Below, piece by piece: positions 25,304 to 36,087 of a stretch of 64,000 nucleotides of DNA. The position numbers and the translations under genes were made by a program. Source of the DNA: Monomorium pharaonis (Eukaryota; Arthropoda; Insecta; Hymenoptera; Formicidae); contig NC_050474.1 of assembly GCF_013373865.1 (NCBI RefSeq), forward strand, positions 5,741,561-5,805,560, written 5' to 3'. The notes beneath the pieces were generated by a model, which searched no databases, was not told the origin of the DNA, and saw nothing but the letters and a program-made list of their open reading frames with translations. The stretch's first letter is position 1; each line of letters begins with the position of its first letter.

Positions 25304-26572
25304 CGTGTACATCGGCAAATTTACAATGCATTCTCGTTTGCATTACGATTTGATATTTTTATTACTCGTTGTTCGTATCCGCGAAGTATGATTCGTGTCT
25401 CGACATTTGTATAATAAATCTCTCATCCGTTAGATCAATTGTGAAATTGTACAGCATTTGTCGGATATTGTTTCACGAGGACACGAGAACATCTCGCGAT
25501 AATGGGACTTCCCATTTTAAATATCTCCATTTAAACATCCAAATTGGAAGCTCTACCTCCGTTACAGGTGCAAATGGGTATTATGCTGTGCAATCTATAT
25601 TAGAGTTGTCATATGGCTTGGAGGAATAATTATATAAGTTAAAGGTTACTTACGGATACGTAATTAACCTGGGAGTTATTAAAGATGTCTTACGATCTTT
25701 TTCTTGTATCGTTAAATATATATAATATATAGTTTTTTTACTCGTCAATCGTCGCATACATAATTATCGTTACGTACACATCATCTTGGCAGCTTTTTCA
25801 TTTATAATCGCTGTATTGTTAATTTATCCTCGTTGCAACGGTAACGCGGCTTTCCGTGTAAATCTTTGTACGATATTTTGTATCACGCATTTAGTACATG
25901 AATATACGATTATTTTATTCTTAAGAACAATCACTTTTGTCACTTGAGGTCGTCGGCATTCCATTATGAACTGTGTCATTTCTCAGAGTGAGAAGAGATA
26001 ATTATCACATGACGCGATATACAACTGTTACATAATAATGATTTTGAATGTATTGTACTATTTCATAGGTGATTACTGTAGTGAAGAACGTGCGTTTGTG
26101 TGTACTGTAATCCCCTGTTGTGTAAACATGATTGTGTACAGTGAGACTGCGTTTTTGAAATTATGATAAAAGACCTCTGAGTAATGTGTGTACGTGTGTA
26201 AAGTACATGAGTAGAATTACTATAGCGTATACGGGAGCGAAAATAGAAAAAGATCCCTAAGTTCGTTACTCCCCACATCATTGCATTTGTAAAAGTTTAT
26301 TGAATATTGTAGCTGTACGAGAAAATACATCTGATAAAAAATTCAAAAATGAAAAACAATTCTATTAATTCATTAATTCTACTAATTTTTCTCAAGTTTA
26401 TTGTAATTATTACACACAGTGCATAATTTAATATTCTTTAAGTCATTTTTTGCGAAGAACATTAGGCGATAGGTAATAATTTTGTCAACACATTTAAAAA
26501 TGCGATGTATTTTAATTATTGATACCAGAGAGGAACCTGAGAGCGGTCATCGCGTTGTTTTAGGTATTTTCA
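25304..26572. other. 3' UTR of ERGIC-53 and following intergenic sequence
   Basis: After the TAA there is an AATAAA at 25413-25418, giving a short possible 3' UTR, with further AT-rich sequence beyond. A + frame at 25369-25629 and a - frame at 26063-26281 resemble no known protein. No structured repeat is seen before the inverted duplication begins at about 26573. Confidence 0.55.
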
Positions 26573-26851
26573 TTCATCATCGCCTCTATGTGCACAAAAT
26601 GTGCACATTGAACTATATAGTCAAACATCTATGAATCTCGTAGGTAATGTGCACAACTTTTTGGGTCTCTTCTATGCTATGTCCACGTTTATTTGGTTTT
26701 GTTTCATGCTATACCCATAAATACAATTATATGCATTCACATTTTAAATCTGTTTTATGCAAATGTGCATAATCGTATTCTATAAATGTGCAATATCACA
26801 TATACATGATATAAATTCAATTAATTGATTTAATAAAAATTCTGCACTCAC

Positions 26852-26930
26852 CAATTGCTGTCGCTGCTCCTGCTGCTGCTGCTGCTGCTACTGCTACTGC
26901 TCCATGGATGCTGCTTTCTGCTGACATCAT
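26852..26930 (-). CDS. Candidate first coding exon in the left arm (Ala-rich)
   Basis: On -, ATG at 26930 opens a 26-codon frame that reaches a GTGAGT donor without a stop. It starts MMSAESSIHGAVAV, then has six Ala, then GAATAI. The right arm carries the same ATGATG, but an insertion leads to a TAG at 28138-28140. No downstream - exon was identified, so this may be a leader exon or a chance frame in a CAG repeat. Confidence 0.3.
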
Positions 26931-27639
26931 CCTGCTATTCTCGAACCGCACATTAATAACGATCGCCCGATACTTTATTCGGCAATCCCGATATTACGGA
27001 TAATATATCACACATATCGCACACGAGTAAAACGTAAACCGCGCGCGAGAATTTCACTTGGTGCGACCGTTACATTTGGAAAAATACGTTAAAAGTATGG
27101 CACGTCAAGACACACTGAACAGAAGTAAATCAATTCGCTCCCAGAGTTTTGTATCTCTGTATGGTTGCGCGACGACTAGTAAAGTTAATTTCACTATTGG
27201 CACGATCGACATTCTACCGAACGGATTGCATACCCTCCTCGAGCGAATACGCGCACACGAAAACATTGCCCGGAACGAAAATCTACATGGCACGAAAGTG
27301 GCGTGACTTCGTGGAAATGTAGGCCGAGGAAAGCGGTTAAATGAAAATCACGCGCCGAGATACAACAAACGGAGACAAATTCGTTTCGAGAATTTCGTAT
27401 GCTCGCACAACTATTAGCACTTCACTTAATTGGCACTCGCGACATTTTATCGAACATACCCCCTTCGAGTAAGCACTTTGCTTGAACGACCTCTGTTACG
27501 ACGATCTCACATGGCTCGCGTATCGTTTGCTAGCACGACGGCACTCTCAACACAACATCATACTGCGTACAATTCGAATCTAAACACACGAGACACGCAC
27601 GGAATCAACGGAACGTCCGACCGGCGCTGGAGCACGAAG

Positions 27640-27773
27640 AAACATGGCGGCAGCAGCGTACGGGACGTACGTGATCGCTGGCAGGCAGACTCGGCGGTAC
27701 TCGGCGCTAGTCGGCGCCACTCGGCATTGCTAGGCGGTTGACTCGCCGCGCCTGCGCCGCTGCCGCCATGTTG
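27640..27773. promoter_or_regulatory. Centre of the inverted duplication with paired YY1/TISU-like motifs
   Basis: AAACATGGCGGC on + (27640-27651) and CAACATGGCGGC on - (27762-27773, a full match to SAASATGGCGGC) face each other across about 110 bp. That spacer is CpG-rich with repeated CTCGGCG units. The outward-facing exon-like segments with donors on both sides suggest a bidirectional promoter. Function is inferred. Confidence 0.4.
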
Positions 27774-28080
27774 CTCCGTTGCTCCGCGCAGCAGTCACGT
27801 ACGCCACTCTAGCGCCGGTCGGACGTTCCGTCGACTCCGTGCGTGCTCGCGTATTCATTTGTGCGCAGGTACGGTGTTGAGTGGTTTTGAGAATGCCGTC
27901 GCGCTAACAGACGAGCCGTCCTTTTCACGTATTTTTTCAAATGTAACGGTCGCGCCAAGTGAAATTCTCGCGCGCGGTTTATGTTTTACTCGTGTGTGAT
28001 ATATTATCTGTAATATCGGGAGTGCCGAATAAAGTATCGGGCGATCGATCGTTATTAATGTGCGGTTCGAGAATAGCAGG

Positions 28081-28179
28081 ATGATGTCAGCAGAAAGCGG
28101 CATCCATGAAGCGACTCGGTATTCCGGAAAAGGAATGTAGCAGCAGCAGCATCAGCAGCAGGAGCAGCGACAGCAATCG
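28081..28179 (+). other. Candidate non-coding first exon end in the right arm
   Basis: This is the right-arm counterpart of the left-arm exon. ATGATGTCAGCAGAAAGC is followed by an insertion containing GAAGCGACTCGG, an in-frame TAG, a CAGCAG tract and a strong donor (GTGAGT at 28180). It could be an upstream leader exon for RpL6 or an unknown + transcript. No spliced evidence is available. Confidence 0.3.
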
Positions 28180-28559
28180 GTGAGTAAATTTTTATCAAAT
28201 CAATTAATTGAATTTATATCATGTGTATGTGGCACATTTATGAATTATGAAAAAGAACACGATTATGCACATTTGCATGAAACATATTTAAAATATGAAT
28301 GCATATAATCGTAAAATTTACGGGTATAGCATGAAACAGAACCAAATAAACGTGGACATAGCATAGAAGAGACCTAAAAAGTCATGCACACTACCTACGG
28401 GATTCATAGATATTTGACTAGTAGTTCAATGTGCACATTGTGTGCACATAGAGGCGCTGATGAGCTCTCTGTTGATACTTCTTGATATTTCTTGAAATAT
28501 ATCGATGCTTAAGTCGACCACCACCCACGTTTTTTCCGATAGGTGTCGTGTTTGCAGAT

Positions 28560-28583
28560 CCTTTCATGGCCGTTCGCTGTACA
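28560..28583 (+). promoter_or_regulatory. Candidate 5'-TOP leader exon of RpL6
   Basis: The RpL6 coding exon begins immediately after an acceptor at 29111-29112, so a leader exon must lie upstream. Here CCTTTC, a 5'-TOP-like start, is followed by ATGGCC and a donor GTAAGT at 28584. The ATG at 28566 would be in frame with the RpL6 ATG after splicing, adding MAVRCT. A 5-nt leader makes its use uncertain. Confidence 0.4.
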
Positions 28584-29112
28584 GTAAGTTTGTGATATGA
28601 TGAACAATTTAATGTAATCGAAGAAATCCGATTGTTATAATAAGAATATATTGTTTTTTACGGTTGAATATCGTATAATTTACGGCTAATCTCTTTGGGC
28701 GACGCTATATTTTTGCGATATTAAAAGTTTATTTCATTTTTCCGCGGAGTGTACATATGCATCACTTGCATTCGATATTTCAGATTATAAATAAATAATA
28801 ATACATTATTTATTTGGATTTATAGAGTAAATTGTAATTTACATTATTGATATTAATTCTATCGTGATAAGTTATGCCTGCTCCTTTTCTCGTGTATATT
28901 TTCATACTGCACGTGAAACGTGAAGGAAACTAACCTCATATAACCTCTAAGTCATAGCGTCATTATACAAGCATATACTATCCAAACGTGAAATAATTTC
29001 TGAACGTCCTTGATTACTAACATTAATTCTCCGATCGATAAATGTTTTAAACATATGTCCTTGATTATTTATAGAGTTTGTTCTTATCACAAGTAAATTC
29101 TTGTCTTCGTAG

Positions 29113-30260
29113 ATGGTGGACACAAAAGCCCAAACTCCGGAAAAGAAAGCTGCAGCTGTCCCAGCTGCTTCAGCTGCTCCAGCTGCTCCAGCTGCGCCAC
29201 CTGCAGCTAAAGAGAGCGCGAAGAAGAAGAGCAAGGGAAAGTCTTCGACGGGAAAGGCAAGGAATTATGACTTAGGGAATGGCGTCTATAGGTTCAGTCG
29301 TACTCGCATGTATCACAAGAAAGCCATTTATAAATTTCTTGGAAAGAAAACCCCAAAGAAGGTAAGTGGTTATTTATTAATTTGAAATTATTAATGTAAA
29401 CAAAAAATATTAAATGATTAATATTTTTCGAAATTAGTACTGTACACTGTCAATTAATTGTTTATTAAATAATTGTGAAAAATTGATCAAGGATTTTTAA
29501 TAGTCATGTAAAATTAATATGGATGGACGGATGTATTATTGCAGGTTAAGCCCAAGAAGCCCTTGACTATCGAAAAGCAGATTGGTGGTGACAAGAATGG
29601 TGAGAAGCGAATCGTGCTCTTAAAGAAGAGACGTGCAAACTATCCTACTGCCGATCGAGTTACTGTGCACCATGCTAAGAAATGTTTCCATGAACATCGT
29701 CGTTACTTGAGACCAACTCTGAAACCAGGAACAATCTGCGTCTTGTTGGCTGGTCTTCATAAAGGAAAGAGAGTGGTCTTTCTAAAACAATTAAAGAGTG
29801 GTTTGCTTTTGGTTACTGGTACGTTTATTACTGAACTTTATAGATTATACTTTTTATTAACAAATTAATATGAGACTTGATTATAATTTATAATTGTTAA
29901 CAAATTATTACAGGACCATTCCTGATTAATGCCTGTCCTTTGCGAAGAGTCAGTCAAAATTATGTGATTGCTACTTCCACGAAATTAAATATCTCTAAAG
30001 TCAAATTGCCTACACACATCAATGATGAATATTTCAAGAGAAAACGCGACAAGCGCGCTAAGAAAGAGGAAGGTGACATCTTCAGCAAAAAGAAGGAAGA
30101 GTATAAACCGAACGACCAACGAAAGGCTGATCAAAAAGTAGTTGACAAAATGGTAATCAACGCCATTAAGAGACATCAAGACAAAAAGATGCTGTTCACG
30201 TATCTATCAGCAATGTTTGGACTACGAAGCAGTCAGTATCCACACAGAATGAAATTCTAA
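29113..30260 (+). CDS. RpL6: 60S ribosomal protein L6 (eL6)
   Basis: A structural protein of the large cytosolic ribosomal subunit. Coding exons: 29113-29361, 29545-29818 and 29914-30260 (TAA). Junctions are GT/AG and in phase, giving 289 aa (human 288). The N-terminus is a low-complexity Ala/Pro then Lys-rich tail (about residues 11-45), typical of eukaryotic extensions. The conserved core includes NGVYRFSRTRMYHKKA, QIGGDKNGEKR, LKPGTICVLLAG, HKGKRVVFLKQLKSGLLLVTGP and PLRRVSQNYVIATSTKL, and ends YPHRMKF. AATAAA lies at 30295-30300. No snoRNA boxes are evident in its two short introns. Confidence 0.97.
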
Positions 30261-30294
30261 TTCTGTCATGCTTATGATTCGAACTTTTCAAAGA

Positions 30295-30300
30295 AATAAA
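30295..30300 (+). terminator. RpL6 polyadenylation signal
   Basis: A canonical AATAAA lies 35 nt after the stop codon, the expected arrangement for a short ribosomal-protein 3' UTR. Confidence 0.7.
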
Positions 30301-33300
30301 TATAAAACTACAAATCTACATTTTTTTATATATATCATCCTTTGTGGATTTATATATATATATATCCTTTATATATATCATTGTTTTGAACATTTGCTAA
30401 TAGACGTAACATCTTTCATGAACAGATAGAGTTTAAATAGTAAAGTTTATCGTTTTGTAATTTTTATAATAACCGAGAAATTAATAAGGTTTAATAGTTT
30501 CTGAAAATTGAAAATTTTTTGAAATTTTAAATGCAAGTTTCTTGCTGATTATATGTTCCTGATATTTTATCATCTTTGTGAAACTTGATTTTTGCGATTC
30601 AGGGTTTCGAATTTTTGGAATTACAATTCTCAAGAATTAAAATTTTTTTTTAATTTAAAATAGTACAATCTTGTCACTTATGTTCTAATACTTATCAATT
30701 TTTCGAAAATTTAGAAAATTACGTCAAAATCTTCAAATTTGAGGTTCTAGAAATTGCAATTTTTAGAATTTTTATTAGTGTAGTGAATGGAAATAGAAAA
30801 CCATTTCTATTGAGAGCAGTTGAGAAGGAATATGTCAAAGAAAAAGATTTTATCTTATTAATGTGTATACATTATATATATACACACACAATTTTATTTT
30901 ATATATTGATAAAAAATATATATATTATATTTTTTATTATAAAACATACATTATTAGAGTGTGATGCATATATTTATATATAAGTTTTTCTATTAATAAT
31001 TATACAAAATTGATAAATAGATATTAAATTGTCGTTTTAAACATTCTATATATGTATATATATATATGAGTGTGTGTGTGTACACACACACACACACACA
31101 CATTAAATATTATGTCATAATGATCTTTCTTTCAGCAGACTATTCTGAATTTCATCACTTAGAATACTTAGATCGTTTAGTGCATTGAGAAACAATTGTA
31201 AAATAGATTTTTGAGTTCCAAATATCTGAAAAATTTTAGCATATATTCTTTTAACATTAAGGAGTATGATTATGTAATTATATAATTAAAAATTTTTTTT
31301 TTTTAATTTAAAACAAAATCGGCCGAGTAATTCAAAGTCGGAAAAATTGATGGAGTCTTTAAATCACCGTAATCTACGGAGGATTGAATTATTATTTATT
31401 AAACAATTCTCTTCACCTTTTATTTAGTTTATTGTTTATCAAAATTATATATATTTAAGAACAACAAATAAAGAAACATTTAATTTTGAATAAATTAACT
31501 TACAAAATAACATTAAAATTAATATATTATTAATAAAGATAATATGCAAAATGTTTCTAAAAAGTAATTCTAGATTTTGCTTAATGTAAGAAAGATGATG
31601 TTTATTTCTTTCTTTTAGTTCGCTTTTCTACTGTCGTACTTTGCGTTTACGCAACTACTCTCTTTTCTGGTTCTTACATTTCCCGACAAATAGATCGCGC
31701 ATTCAAAATTGCGCCATTGAATATATGTTCACGGTATCGCTTTAGCTGTCGCGGACTTGGAATGACTTTTTCGCAATCTATATATCAATTATAAAAAAAA
31801 CGTGACCAGAATTTTCTTGATGGTCGGGAAAGCTCCATTGTGTGTATGTCACGGCAATATATGTCAGCAAAAAGAATGCGACAAAAGTCGCCATCTTTTT
31901 TTATCGTTTGGCGCAATGTAGCTACCCCAGCTATTTGGAGCGTCCATATCTGTAAGGTTTCATCCTGATAAAACGTTACAACCCCCTCGGTTGCAACCGG
32001 GCCAATGGAATCGTCGATCTGATGGCGCAGAATCCGCGAAATCCATCCCCCGGTTACCACGGCTAATCCCGATTGGTGAAGCTCGATCCAATCGGATCTC
32101 ATACGTTATTGATCCCGACGGAGGAATTGTTGAATTGTTTTTTATTGAACCAAGTTGTAAAGTGCTTTACGACCAGCGTAAAACGGCTAGCCGCGTTATA
32201 CAATGGTCGTGGTGAATTATTAAAATTGCCCGGGGCGCCTCGATGCTTTCATGAATTAATGGACGCGATTCCTCGAAGCGATCGACTAAAATCGACTCGA
32301 ATTACCTTTGCCTTCAGATATTATTATTATTTCTACTCGCGGAATATTGCTGCTGCAAAGATATTGTCTTTAAAGAGTATCTGATATGTTAAATTTCGCT
32401 CTTTGAAGATAATCCAAATCAAATTGATTAAATTATTTTAGCTTCGTAATTGCTCTTTCGGAAAAATTAATTGTAAAATATAAGTAGTTATTTATGAAAA
32501 CTTGAAGATAAATTATATTGCTTCAATTTTATTTTTGAAATATCTTTGTATGTATGATATTATAATTTGATAAATTGATGTCCTCCTCCAAAAATGAAAA
32601 ATTATTCTGAAATGGAATTTAGACGTTCTATATTTTTATCCAGAGTTTCCAGCAAATTTCAAGATAGATTTCTATTTATAATTTTACATGTATATATTTT
32701 ATATTGGATATGTATGTATTACAATACATTTTTCCAGGCATATATTGAAAAAATTATTATATTAAGATTTTTTACTTTTTAACTGTCTCTATTTCTCAAG
32801 TGTGCTTTATATTAAACCTAGATTTATAAATTGCACTTGTGATATTATAGATGTAAATATAACTAAAAGATGAACATTTAAACAAAATAACAAAATAGGA
32901 GTTATTATCATTTTCTTTAACGTGTAATAATAATTTTACGCATATATACTTGAATGTAGTACGAGACAATAGAACTTCTTTCCGAGGAAGTAAAGCACAG
33001 TTATGTTTGCATACGATAATGGCTGCCATTGTAACGAAATGGATTTGTGAAGCAAGAATGGAAGGTGTAGGAAGACGGGTTTCTCCCTTGAAATAACAGT
33101 TTACGGAAAAATTAGCGGCACTTCACTATGCAAACAGGCGTCGAATCCGCCACGTGAAACTAATAGTGCGAGGTTCCCCACAATGTTGGAGCACAAAAAA
33201 ATCTGTGCAAACATTTTTATAACTAATGTAAAAAGAGACAACTTCTTTTCAACAGCTGCGAAACGCAGATGTACGTACATTCATGTGCTTGAATAAGCAC

Positions 33301-33476
33301 TCGACTCCAATTTCAAACTAAATTATCATTTAGGAAGTAATTGATTGATGAAAATAGATTTTTTGTGGCAAATAAAATAAAATAAAAATGTATGTACAAA
33401 GAAGAAATGTAGATGAAGCTCGTTTCTCCTTAACCTTCCTGTTCTGTTTTCTTTTCATATTTTGTTTTTTCTTATA
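30301..33476. other. AT-rich gene-free region
   Basis: A TA- and CA/TG-rich microsatellite region (notably 30340-30370, 30880-30990 and 31050-31105) is followed by moderately AT-rich sequence. A less AT-rich island at about 31620-32320 has frames on both strands but no recognisable protein or splice context. Nothing else is seen. Confidence 0.55.
31069..31103. repeat. (GT)n/(AC)n microsatellite palindrome
   Basis: A TG run is followed immediately by an AC run, so the two parts can pair as a hairpin. It is a simple repeat in intergenic sequence. Confidence 0.85.
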
Positions 33477-33674
33477 CAGAAAAAAAGTAATATAGCCAAT
33501 AACATATGTAATTGCGGGCTGCCAACTACATAAAATACTCAATATAATAATATTTGCTATTAATGCAAGTACAATGTTGAAACTGCAATAGCATATATTA
33601 TTGTATTGAGTATATTTATAGTTGGCAGCCCGCAACTACATATCTTATTGGATATATTACTTTTTCTTTCAGTG
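33477..33674. mobile_element. MITE family F
   Basis: A 198-bp palindrome flanked by TA (33475-33476 and 33675-33676). Arms share AAGTAATATA, AATAACATATGTA, TTGCGGGCTGCCAACTA and ATACTCAATA in inverted order. The right end reads CTTTCAGTG; the left end has lost part of CACTG. It is non-coding. Confidence 0.8.
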
Positions 33675-35818
33675 TATCAATATATTTATTTTTTTTTCTC
33701 TAGTATTTTGATTCATCTCCTAATGTAACATTTCTTTTCTAAACAATTTTCTTATTTTTTTACAACTTTATTATATTGATTTCTCAAACAATATAACATA
33801 CGGAAACACGAACAGTAGGGTTAATATAAAGCTATATCTTAATTATAAACACACTTATGCTTTTGCACTAAAAAATGTTGTGTATAATAAATTCTACAGG
33901 CACGCTCAGCAATTCTTTCAAATTTGATTGTTTACACGATTAGATTTATGCATAACTCATATGCTAGATTTTCGGGAGCGGTCCCCGACGACAATTCCAA
34001 TCCCGAGAATACACGCGGGGTGCATAAATGTTTCTATTCGGATTCTCACGTCTATCAGAACCACCCTTACGCGTCGCAGGCGTAACGCGTCCAATCGTCA
34101 ATAGTGCGTGCTCGCATAAACGTGCGTATCTACCTACTGTGACAAATCAAAATATATCTCATCGACGCGAAGACGTGGGGTCCGCCGATTATCTTCTAAT
34201 AGATTCTTTCGGATACGCGCGCGCGGTTACGCGGATGATTTATACAACGGGGGGGGAGAGAGACGTCCCTTCCCCCCTTCCCCTCGATGATTTAGGGCAC
34301 GGCGTAATTCCACGAGCGATTTGCTTGATCGAATTGCCGCGTCGCGTATACATATCGTATACGTATCGATTCGATTGATTAAAAGCCCCAGGCCCGATTG
34401 GAAGTCATGCACGCTCGACGGGGTTCGTTTTGCTCTCTCCGTCGAATTTATTATTCTACCACCCTGAACGCGAGCCCCCCGCCGAGTAATTTCATTCATA
34501 TACGACTGAGATGATTTCTGTAAACGGGAGGAGTCCGGGAAGTCATTAGGTGTAATGAAATAAGCGGTGGGTACGATGCATCTTTACGTGTACATTTATG
34601 AATTCGTTTCGCTATAATCACGAATTGACTTCAAAACCTTCGAATCTCTTTTATCCAGTCGGTTCTGTCATACATCTTTATTTGTATCTATTTGAAAAGA
34701 ATTAAATTTTAATAATAGTCAAATGTTTAAATAAATTCTAGCTGTATAACGTCGTTGTGTTTTCGCCTTGGACGAGGATAATTCTTAATGTGGCTTCAAT
34801 TTCATAGATCCTTCATAAAACCGTCTTATTATAAAATCAGGAATTTAGAAATCTTTTAATCTTATCTCATTTCCTCTGTTTATTTTCACTTATACTTATC
34901 TTCCATTTAACATTGAATAAATTTTGCAATAAGTAAAAATTGTTGAAACAGATTCTAAGATCCTTGAAATAGAGCCATAAACTTCACGCTTTGGACGTCG
35001 TAACGCAAGACAAGACATGGAGAACTCTTAACGCGCGAGATTGCATTCTCATTGATTCTTCGTAAGACCATTCCACCACATTGGTATTCAGATGCAAATG
35101 CATGTGCGCCTTCGGTAATGGCCTCTCTAAATAATTGATGCTCCGGATGCTGCCGCCATTGGGGAAGGGGGCTTCGGCTTCCTCTTCGCGAAATTCTCCT
35201 TCCGTAAGTTCCTCCGGATAATGCGCGCACGATGAGCTGGCGGCATCGCGCGATGACGCGGCGATCTCTCTCGCGGATTATCAAACAACCTTGTTGCTAA
35301 TTGCAAGAACAAAAAGGCCGCTGAGAAAGAGGAAGCCGCGCAGTACCCTCCCGCGTCAAGGTCCGCCGCGTCCGCACGCCAGGAACAAAGGCCATATATA
35401 TTACGCGGGGGGAAAAAAAGGAGCTGCGCGAACGATGACATTTATAATCTTACGCGGGCGGGGGCATAGATCAACGATGTTTTTGCTCGGCTGAGAAGGG
35501 GGGATCTTCCCTCGGAGATGCTGAATTCGAATTTAATTATTATTAATTGTCTCTCGTCGATGAGACTGCAGGGGCGGTGTTGTTCCCCCTTTTTTTGGCA
35601 GGAAAGCTTCTTACTTCTGCAGTCGGGCGAGATTAACTAAGGTTACTGGAGATTTTGTTGCAACTCGCGTATAATTAAAGTGTAGAGAAGTCCTCGAAAA
35701 TTGAGGATTAATATTAAGCAGGTTGTTCTTGTCTCGAAACTACGAGAACGTGTAAGAATTCTTGGAATCTTTATACTCGACATAATGCTTGTCTCGTAAA
35801 AATAGCTATGGATTCGTA
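33675..35818. other. Gene-free region, AT-rich then GC-mixed
   Basis: AT-rich to about 33950, then GC-richer with islands at 33970-34500 and 35130-35520. Frames on both strands in these islands overlap and resemble no known protein. No RNA gene or structured repeat is seen. Confidence 0.5.
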
Positions 35819-36087
35819 CACGGAGAGAATTTTCTCTTAAAATTTACACAATTACCTTCAAATGTTGGTAATTGTGGGATAATGTGTGACCTCGAGGAAT
35901 TTACTATACTTTTTAGTAAAATGTACTGAAAGTATAGTAAAATTTACTATACTTTTAGTAAAATTTATTAAATATATTAAAGTATATTAAATTTTACTAA
36001 AAAGTATAATAAAATTCCTTGAGGTCACACATTATCCCACAATTACTAGATTTTGAGGGTAAATTTTAAGAGAAAATTCTCTCCGTG
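35819..36087. mobile_element. MITE family E
   Basis: A 269-bp palindrome with ends CACGGAGAGAATTTTCTC and the complementary GAGAAAATTCTCTCCGTG, flanked on both sides by TA. Inner arms share GATAATGTGTGACCTCGAGG in inverted order, then many copies of AAAGTATAGTAAA. Long, well-matched terminal repeats suggest fairly recent movement. It is non-coding. Confidence 0.85.

Larger units (their letters stand above)
26573..28465. repeat. 1.9-kb imperfect inverted duplication (twin promoter/first-exon block)
   Basis: The left arm (about 26573-27650) and right arm (about 27765-28465) are reverse complements with indels. Matching landmarks, outside to inside: CCTCTATGTGCACA; the intron edge TTAATTGATTT; a donor GTGAGT (GT at 26850-26851 on - and 28180 on +); a CAG-rich exon tail; ATGATGTCAGCAGAAAGC (26930 on -, 28081 on +); ATTAATAACGATCG; the stretch around CGCGCGAGAATTTCACTTGG; and GGAACGTCCGACCGGCGCT. 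The left arm has about 390 bp (27095-27485) missing from the right. The centre is about 27706. Divergence at many positions shows it is not recent. It is best read as an inverted duplication of a promoter plus first exon, or a foldback element. Confidence 0.85.

Noticed and set aside
27559..27575. TTCGAATC string resembling a tRNA T-loop
   Set aside because: No matching T-stem, anticodon arm or acceptor pairing. It is part of the inverted duplication.
29362..29913. snoRNA in RpL6 introns
   Set aside because: Ribosomal-protein introns often host snoRNAs, but I saw no convincing box C/D or H/ACA pair in either short intron.
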